Below, one piece after another: positions 58,595 through 64,000 of a stretch of 64,000 bases of DNA. Location: positions 1 to 64,000 of the forward strand of contig NZ_SNZC01000006.1 in NCBI RefSeq assembly GCF_004363695.1, in the 5' to 3' direction. The first letter of the stretch is position 1, and each line of letters opens with the position of its first letter. Source of the stretch: Flavobacterium cheniae. GTDB taxonomy: Bacteria; Bacteroidota; Bacteroidia; Flavobacteriales; Flavobacteriaceae. Position numbers and translations under genes: made by a program. The notes beneath the pieces are model-generated. The model saw nothing but the letters and a program-made list of their open reading frames with translations. It did no database searches and was not told the origin of the DNA.

Positions 58595-61057
58595 TTACAG
58601 CCTTGCAACCAATTTAATATTAAAAACTCGAGTGGTCATGTAATTTGGAATTCCGTATTGCGATTTCGTATACACATCGCGCACCCAAGTATTCGTAATG
58701 GCATTTTGATTGTTGAATAAATTGAAAATTTCTAATCCTAATGAAAATTCATTAAACGGTTTTAACCAAACTTTACTTGATTTGATTTTTTCATCTTTAA
58801 ACACAAAAGAGAATCCAACATCGGCTCTGCGGTAATCATTCAAACGTAATTGATAAGCGTATGGGTCAGCATAAGCAGGCGAACCACCCGGCAATCCTGT
58901 ATTATAAACCAAATTCAGATACAATCTCAAGTTTGGAATATTTGGCATATAATCTTGAAACAAAACTCCAAATTTTAATCGTTGATCAGTTGGGCGGGCA
59001 ATAAAACCTTTTCCATCTTGATTTTCTTCGGTTTTTAAATAGCCAAAAGTAAACCACGATTCTGTTCCTGGTACAAATTCTCCGTTTAAACGAGCATCAA
59101 ACCCATAAGCATAAGCTTCGGCATCGTTGTTGGCTCTGTAACGAATACGAACGTTATCAATTGTATACGTATTTACATCGGTAATATTTTTATAATACGC
59201 TTCAGAAACCAATTTAAACGGTCGTTTCCACATTTTAAAACTATAATCATTGCTCAAAACTACATGAACCGATTGCTGTGCTTTTACATTAGTTTGCACT
59301 ACACCATCATAATCTCGTAATTCTCTATAAAACGGCGGTTGATGATACAATCCTCCTGATAATCGGAACAACATATCTTTATCCCAATTGGGCTTAAATG
59401 CAAACTGAACTCTTGGAGAAAACGTAATTTGGCTATCACCTTTTGGTCGCCCATCAGCATCAACTTGCCATTGATGTGCACGAATTCCAGCATTTACCCA
59501 ATAGTCGTGTTCGCCTATATTTCCTCTGTAATTCCACTGTGCATAACCTGACAATCTATTGATTCTGGTGAAATTTGTAGCTCTTACATTTTGATAAGGT
59601 GCTAATGGACCAACATACGGATTGTAAGGTTGGTCATTTTGATAATCTAAAAGTGGGTTAGGTAATGAAAACCCAGCCGAATCTACAACTTCCCATTCTA
59701 CAATTCTATCGCGAATATCTTCAAGTGTAAATTTTGCACCCCATTCAAATTGAGATTTTTCATTTAATTCGTGAAAACCTTTAACTTCTGCATTTACGAT
59801 TAAAGCATCTAAATCGTTACGAGCATGATTTAACTGAGAACCAATTCCACGCGTAAAAACTACATCTCCAAAAGTTTCAGAACCAATATTAGCATCTACT
59901 TCACCTAGACGATATTGAGCCAAAATATCATAATATTCTTGTTCTTGTGTGTGATATCCTGAAAGGATAAACTTCAATTTATTTTTTTCGTTGTATTGAT
60001 AAACGGCTTTTCCGGCACCAAAAAACGTTAGATATTTATCTTTTTCTTGTCCTTCATAAAAAACCAAAAGTGCAATTGGTTCATCGATAGTTCCAAAATT
60101 GGTTTGACGTGTTAAAGGTTCGTAATTGTATCTATTTTGCGAAATGTTTCCTAAAAAACTAAAATTCCATTTGGTTGAAGCATTGAAATTCAACAAAGTT
60201 TGAACATCAAAAAATGTGGGTCTAAAATTAGTTTCTGTTTCCTGACTGTTTACTAAAAGACTATTATCTCTATATCTAACACCAGTGATATTAGTCCATT
60301 TTTGATTTTTAGAAATTCCTTCTGCCGTTAAGCTTCCGCCCAATAAACTCGCTTCTAAACTTGCTGCAAATTGTTTTGGGTTTCGGTACGTGATATCTAA
60401 AACTGAAGACAATTTATCGCCATATTTCGATTGAAATCCTCCTGCGGAGAAATCCACATTTTGAACCATATCGGTATTCGTAAAACTCAAACCTTCTTGT
60501 TGACCAGAACGAATTAAAAACGGACGATAAACTTCAATTTCGTTTACATATACTAAGTTTTCATCGTAATTTCCTCCACGAACTGCATACGAAGTACTCA
60601 ATTCATTATTAGAATAAACACCTGGAAGCGTTTTGATAATATTTTCGATTCCGGCATTAGCACCCGGAATTTTTCTAATGATTACAGGGTCAATTGTGGT
60701 GACACCCTCGATACGTTTTTTACTATTTCCTGTTACGAAAACTTCTCCAAACTCCTCTACTTTTGAATTCATAACCGGATTTAGCTCAAAATCTTCATTT
60801 GGCTTCAGATTCAATTCTAAAGTGATTTTTTTCAATGAAACGTGAGAAAAAGTTATGGTTACTTTTGTATTGGCTTCCAATTCCAAAAGGTAAAAACCAT
60901 TTTCATTAGAAACAGTTCCCTTGTCTCCTACTTTTACAGTTACATTTTCAACAGGATTATTAAATTCGTCTAAAATAACACCTTTAACTCTGGCTTTTTG
61001 AGCCGAAACAGTCAAAGAAAACAAACCAATAATGAATACTAAAATTATATTTTTCAA
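58595..61057 (-). CDS. TonB-dependent receptor with carboxypeptidase-like domain
   Basis: Outer-membrane receptor of 820 residues. A signal peptide (1-19) is followed by a carboxypeptidase-D regulatory-like domain (about 22-105; KARVKGVILDEFNNPVENVTV), the plug (about 125-230; IPGANAGIENIIKTLPGV, YAVRGGNYDENLVYVNEIEV) and a beta-barrel ending in aromatic VFNIKLVARL. No SusD gene is adjacent, so it is not a clear polysaccharide-use locus, and the substrate is unknown. Such CarboxypepD-TonB receptors are typical of Bacteroidota. It follows the M23 peptidase by 15 bases on the same strand, so the two are probably co-transcribed. Confidence 0.93.
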   Translation of the reverse strand: MKNIILVFIIGLFSLTVSAQKARVKGVILDEFNNPVENVTVKVGDKGTVSNENGFYLLELEANTKVTITFSHVSLKKITLELNLKPNEDFELNPVMNSKVEEFGEVFVTGNSKKRIEGVTTIDPVIIRKIPGANAGIENIIKTLPGVYSNNELSTSYAVRGGNYDENLVYVNEIEVYRPFLIRSGQQEGLSFTNTDMVQNVDFSAGGFQSKYGDKLSSVLDITYRNPKQFAASLEASLLGGSLTAEGISKNQKWTNITGVRYRDNSLLVNSQETETNFRPTFFDVQTLLNFNASTKWNFSFLGNISQNRYNYEPLTRQTNFGTIDEPIALLVFYEGQEKDKYLTFFGAGKAVYQYNEKNKLKFILSGYHTQEQEYYDILAQYRLGEVDANIGSETFGDVVFTRGIGSQLNHARNDLDALIVNAEVKGFHELNEKSQFEWGAKFTLEDIRDRIVEWEVVDSAGFSLPNPLLDYQNDQPYNPYVGPLAPYQNVRATNFTRINRLSGYAQWNYRGNIGEHDYWVNAGIRAHQWQVDADGRPKGDSQITFSPRVQFAFKPNWDKDMLFRLSGGLYHQPPFYRELRDYDGVVQTNVKAQQSVHVVLSNDYSFKMWKRPFKLVSEAYYKNITDVNTYTIDNVRIRYRANNDAEAYAYGFDARLNGEFVPGTESWFTFGYLKTEENQDGKGFIARPTDQRLKFGVLFQDYMPNIPNLRLYLNLVYNTGLPGGSPAYADPYAYQLRLNDYRRADVGFSFVFKDEKIKSSKVWLKPFNEFSLGLEIFNLFNNQNAITNTWVRDVYTKSQYGIPNYMTTRVFNIKLVARL

Positions 61058-61072
61058 AAGAATGGATTTTAA

Positions 61073-62755
61073 TTATCTAAAAAAGTAAGATTCAAAGGTA
61101 GTAGAATTTTGTAAATTATCGGTAACAACAATCTTTAAATCGTTTCTACCTTCAACGCAAATTTTATCATCTAAATTGTGCACCAACTTTTTTGTTTTAT
61201 AATCGTATTCTAATAAAATCCATTTTCCGTTCAAATAACCATTGTAAGTATTAATGTCAGATTGTAAATCGGTAACCGAAACACTTATTGTTTTTTGTGT
61301 TGACAAAGTTTTACCTTCTACAAAATTTACGTTGTAAATTCTTGGCGGTGTTACATCTTGAGCCAGTTTATATTTTCCTAATGTTTTGGTTTTTATTGAA
61401 AATGTATTTCCTTTTCGATACGTTTTATTGTAATCTAACTTATAACCATCTAATGTTGCGATATAGGTTTTTGCCAATTGTTCTTCCGATAACCCTTGTA
61501 CATCATTAAAAGTAATTGTAATGTTTTTATGAACCGGAACACTATCATCATGCAACGTTAGGATATCGTTACTAACATCAAAATTTAAATAAAAATTAGA
61601 ATAAAATGCATTTTCTGGAATTTGAACTGAAACATTATTTTTCTCAAAAATAGCTTCATTTTTAGCTTTTACGAAGTAAGGTGTTTTTTGAATCGCATTC
61701 TTAATTGTGGGTTGTGAATTAGCAAACTCTATTGGAATTACCAATTCTACTTTATTGCCATGAAAGTCGAATAACTCTACTCGATATGTATAATTTACAC
61801 CAGGTTGTACTTTAATAATACCATCCTTTTTATTACCCGCTACGATAGAAAGTGGATAATCCGATATTTGAAATAATTTTTGTACACGTTGTCCCATCAA
61901 ATGAAAACGTTCGTAATCGATAAAATTATTAATGTATCGTGATTCATCAAATGCAAAACCATCAAAACCATATTGGTACTGCAACACTCCGTTTAAATAC
62001 GCTTTTACTTTGTATAATCCGTTTTTGTTGTAAGCATTGGTACAAAAATCGAAGGCGTTAATTCCAAAAGCAACTTTTCCGTTAGCCTTAACTTTCACTC
62101 CTAAATAACTTCCATCGGCTTGTTTAGAAAATGAAATATTAATGGGTTTTTGAGAATTATTAACCGTGGTTGAATCTAAAGGATAAGCTACAAGTCCTTG
62201 AATAACAGGTTTTCTTTCATCCTTAATGATTTTCTTGAAACCAAAATGCATCGGATTTAAAATTTCTTCCGATTTGGTGTTTCTAAATTCAAAATGCAAA
62301 TGAGGACCGCCACTACCTCCTGTATTTCCAGAAAAAGCTATTACATCTCCTTTTTTTACTGGTAATTCTGTTGGGTACAAATACATTTCTACTTCATAAG
62401 ATTGTTCTTTGTACTGTCTTGCTTTAATAAAAGATTCGATAGCACCATTGGCTTTTTGCAAATGTCCGTAAACTGATGTATAGCCATTTGGGTGCGTAAC
62501 ATAAATAGCTTTTCCGTAACCAAATGTTGAGATTTTAATTCTTGAAATATAACCATCACCTGCGGCATAAACTGGAAGACCTTCAACACCTTTTGTTTTA
62601 AAATCCAAACCGGAATGAAAGTGATTGCTTCGTAATTCACCAAAAGAACCTGATACATCAAGTGTTACATCTAAAGGTGATTGGAAATAATCTTGAGGAT
62701 AATCCTGACTAAAAATTAAGAATGGGGTGAATAAAATGGCTAATACAAATCTCAT
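61073..62755 (-). CDS. M23-family zinc peptidase
   Basis: Probable peptidoglycan endopeptidase, exported by a signal peptide (about 1-16). The 560-residue protein has an N-terminal LytM domain with the zinc ligands His47 and Asp51 in HSGLDFKT and His152/His154 in GGPHLHFEF, and TSVYGHL between, all as in active M23 enzymes. The rest (about 165-560) is a large beta-rich region of unknown role. Placement of the catalytic domain at the N-terminus with a long C-terminal part is common in flavobacterial members. It is the first gene of the run leading to the TonB receptor and lipoprotein. Confidence 0.92.
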   Translation of the reverse strand: MRFVLAILFTPFLIFSQDYPQDYFQSPLDVTLDVSGSFGELRSNHFHSGLDFKTKGVEGLPVYAAGDGYISRIKISTFGYGKAIYVTHPNGYTSVYGHLQKANGAIESFIKARQYKEQSYEVEMYLYPTELPVKKGDVIAFSGNTGGSGGPHLHFEFRNTKSEEILNPMHFGFKKIIKDERKPVIQGLVAYPLDSTTVNNSQKPINISFSKQADGSYLGVKVKANGKVAFGINAFDFCTNAYNKNGLYKVKAYLNGVLQYQYGFDGFAFDESRYINNFIDYERFHLMGQRVQKLFQISDYPLSIVAGNKKDGIIKVQPGVNYTYRVELFDFHGNKVELVIPIEFANSQPTIKNAIQKTPYFVKAKNEAIFEKNNVSVQIPENAFYSNFYLNFDVSNDILTLHDDSVPVHKNITITFNDVQGLSEEQLAKTYIATLDGYKLDYNKTYRKGNTFSIKTKTLGKYKLAQDVTPPRIYNVNFVEGKTLSTQKTISVSVTDLQSDINTYNGYLNGKWILLEYDYKTKKLVHNLDDKICVEGRNDLKIVVTDNLQNSTTFESYFFR

Positions 62756-62888
62756 AGTGCTTGTGTTTAGTGCTAAAATACTAAAATAATTTCATATAAA
62801 GTAAACAAAAACCATACCTATAATAATTATTTAATAATCAAATAGTTACAAATAATAAAAATTAATTCACAAAATTTAGTAAAAAGTA

Positions 62889-62919
62889 TTGTTATTTTTG
62901 ATTACTAATGCTAACTTTG
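62889..62919 (+). promoter_or_regulatory. Promoter of the zapA operon
   Basis: TAACTTTG (62912-62919) with TTG at 62889-62891, spacer 20. Start near 62926, 22 bases before the ATG at 62948. Confidence 0.55.
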
Positions 62920-62947
62920 TGAAATATTGAAATGAATTCTATCATTA

Positions 62948-63238
62948 ATGAATGGATTATCTGAATTAATTGATTCTCTCGAAGTTAAATTTTTTAAGCT
63001 CAACCAGAAAGTGGCGCAGCTTGAAATGAAAAACCAAGAGTTGCAAGACGAATTGTTGCTTTCTAAAAAAAATCAACAAAAGCAATCAGGCGAAATTGAA
63101 ACCCTGAAGAACCAATTAGATACTCTAAAAATGGTAAACTCATTACTAGGCAGTGAAGAAAATAAACGAGAAACGAAACTCAAAATAAATTCATTAATCA
63201 GAGAAATCGATTATTGTATAGCCCAACTTTCAGATTAG
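62948..63238 (+). CDS. Coiled-coil protein upstream of zapA
   Basis: A 96-residue protein that is almost wholly one coiled coil (heptads from about residue 5 to 85, VKFFKLNQKVAQLEMKNQEL, EIETLKNQLDTLKMVNSLLG). It has no signal or membrane helix. It lies 7 bases before zapA and is translated with it. In other bacteria ZapB is a coiled-coil division protein that works with ZapA, but sequence alone cannot say whether this is a functional equivalent. Division role is inferred from its place. Confidence 0.8.
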   Translation: MNGLSELIDSLEVKFFKLNQKVAQLEMKNQELQDELLLSKKNQQKQSGEIETLKNQLDTLKMVNSLLGSEENKRETKLKINSLIREIDYCIAQLSD

Positions 63239-63245
63239 AAAGCTC

Positions 63246-63539
63246 ATGAGTGAAAAACTGAAAATTAAAATATCAATAGCAGATCGTGTGTATCCCTTAA
63301 CTGTGGAACCATCACAAGAAGAAGGACTAAGAAGTGCTTCAAAAAAAATAGATGCTATGATTAAACAGTTTGAACAAAGCTATGCCGTAAGAGACAAACA
63401 AGATGTTTTAGCCATGTGTGCTTTGCAATTTGCAGCACAAGTAGAGCAAAAACAAATTAGTAAATCTCAAGATAATGAAACTAACATAACCAGATTGCAA
63501 AATTTGGATAAAAAATTGAGCGAGTTACTCTCAAAATAA
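63246..63539 (+). CDS. zapA: Cell division protein ZapA
   Basis: Small FtsZ-binding protein that bundles Z-ring filaments. It has 97 residues. Family features are the N-terminal KIKISIADRVYPLTVEPSQEE, the LRSASKKIDAMIKQFEQSY helix and a C-terminal coiled coil that drives dimerisation. It overlaps nothing and follows the coiled-coil gene by 7 bases. The neighbours on the other side, a 6S-type RNA and rny, are the conserved companions of zapA in this phylum, and E. coli also has ssrS next to zapA. Confidence 0.92.
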   Translation: MSEKLKIKISIADRVYPLTVEPSQEEGLRSASKKIDAMIKQFEQSYAVRDKQDVLAMCALQFAAQVEQKQISKSQDNETNITRLQNLDKKLSELLSK

Positions 63540-63568
63540 ATACGTTCTTACATCATAAATACGATACT

Positions 63569-63718
63569 GCCTACATTAGTATATATTTGATAAACTCAAC
63601 ACTAACAAATTAAACGAGTGAATCTTTGCAACTATAACAGGCCCTTAAGTGGGAAGTTTGAACTGCAGGTTAGCTCAAATCTTGTATAACAGAGTTTATA
63701 CAAACACCTAATGTAGGC
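63569..63718 (+). ncRNA. ssrS: 6S-type RNA (SsrS)
   Basis: A 150-base RNA between zapA and rny. Closing arms GCCTACATTAG (63569-63579) and CTAATGTAGGC (63708-63718) are perfect inverts, and the second is followed by seven T, so it ends as a terminator. Inside are a TTGTATAA/TTTATACAA hairpin, CCC-TTAAGT-GGG and TTTGA/TCAAA pairs with a large unpaired middle, as in 6S RNA. 6S RNA binds RNA polymerase and mimics an open promoter. Position next to zapA matches the known place of ssrS. I did not compare it with a covariance model. Confidence 0.65.
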
Positions 63719-63746
63719 TTTTTTTATATAATTTTTTAACACACAT

Positions 63747-64000
63747 ATGGACATACTAAGTATAATAATTGGAATTGTTGTTGGTCTTGCAGGAGGTTTT
63801 GGAATCGCTAAATTTTTAGAGAAAAGCAATGTTTCAAACCTTATTAAAAACGCAAAAAAAGAAGCAGGTTCAATTTTAAAAGATGCTAAAGCTGAAGCTG
63901 AAGCTACTAAAAAAGAGAAAATCCTACAAGCTAAAGAGAAGTTTTTAGAACTTAAAGCTGAACACGAACAAGTAATTTTAGCTAGAGATAAAAAAACTGC
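63747..64000 (+). CDS. rny: Ribonuclease Y, partial
   Basis: Start of an endoribonuclease that begins mRNA decay at the membrane. The window holds the first 84 residues: an N-terminal membrane anchor (about 3-20, [20 protein letters not shown]) followed by a long charged coiled coil ([39 protein letters not shown]), the usual RNase Y beginning. The KH and HD domains lie beyond the right edge. It follows the 6S-type RNA by 28 bases. Confidence 0.9.
   Translation, partial: MDILSIIIGIVVGLAGGFGIAKFLEKSNVSNLIKNAKKEAGSILKDAKAEAEATKKEKILQAKEKFLELKAEHEQVILARDKKT

Overview
The window is AT-rich chromosomal DNA of a Flavobacterium-like member of the Bacteroidota. The evidence is a recurring promoter of the phylum's type (TAnnTTTG at -7, TTG 19 to 21 bases upstream), weak or absent Shine-Dalgarno sequences, a one-piece CcsB-CcsA cytochrome c maturation protein, a two-subunit transketolase, type B L31, DUF4199 and DUF4468 proteins, and flavobacterial intergenic palindromes. 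It is mostly housekeeping sequence. There is no prophage, CRISPR array, insertion sequence, tRNA or rRNA inside it, although three tandem leftward promoters at the left edge point to a strongly expressed operon just outside.

Layout. 1-1014: no gene; leftward promoters, repeats, and the thrS promoter. 1015-4268: thrS-infC-rpmI-rplT, with infC on a non-standard start codon. 4407-6100: three unrecognised genes, one inside a cassette-like bracket. 6213-7130: rlmF. 7209-11869: a cyanophycin locus (isoaspartyl peptidase, cyanophycinase, cyanophycin synthetase). 11955-16710: a DUF1569 protein, a secreted protein usually labelled asparagine synthetase B, and a two-component operon facing a small membrane protein that has an operator-like repeat upstream. 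16808-24878: dnaB, accA, a DMT transporter, lptF/G, tgt, split transketolase. 25036-26953: an ImmA/IrrE-DUF4411 pair in a cassette-like bracket. 27109-40405: DUF4468 protein, menD, GNAT, lipoprotein peroxidase, ccsBA, birA, rsfS-ftsH, then LUD-cdsA-psd-ACBP-SOD. 40512-41314: a third cassette-like module. 41394-56316: carB, rpmH, a lytic transglycosylase cluster, mtaB, a GlmU-like protein, rpmE2, then DUF4199-GT2-phosphohexomutase-ABC exporter. 56545-64000: DUF2971 protein, a structured repeat carrying (CTA)28, an EF-hand lipoprotein, a TonB-dependent receptor, an M23 peptidase, a coiled-coil protein, zapA, a 6S-like RNA and the start of rny.

The most interesting structural signal is that three otherwise isolated modules (5446-6069, 25115-26847, 40533-41174) share one boundary grammar. 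A GTT-starting sequence lies upstream of the gene. Its near-perfect inverted copy lies just after the stop codon and runs into an AACA-type, attC-like imperfect palindrome. The repeat differs between modules but matches within each one (14/15, 13/15, 13/15). This is what integron cassettes look like, yet there is no integrase and the modules are scattered. Other points worth attention are the triple GTAAAAATAC operator-like array at 14014-14077, the (CTA)28 expansion inside a cruciform-like element, the interleaved inverted repeats at 45403-45532, and the cyanophycin turnover locus.
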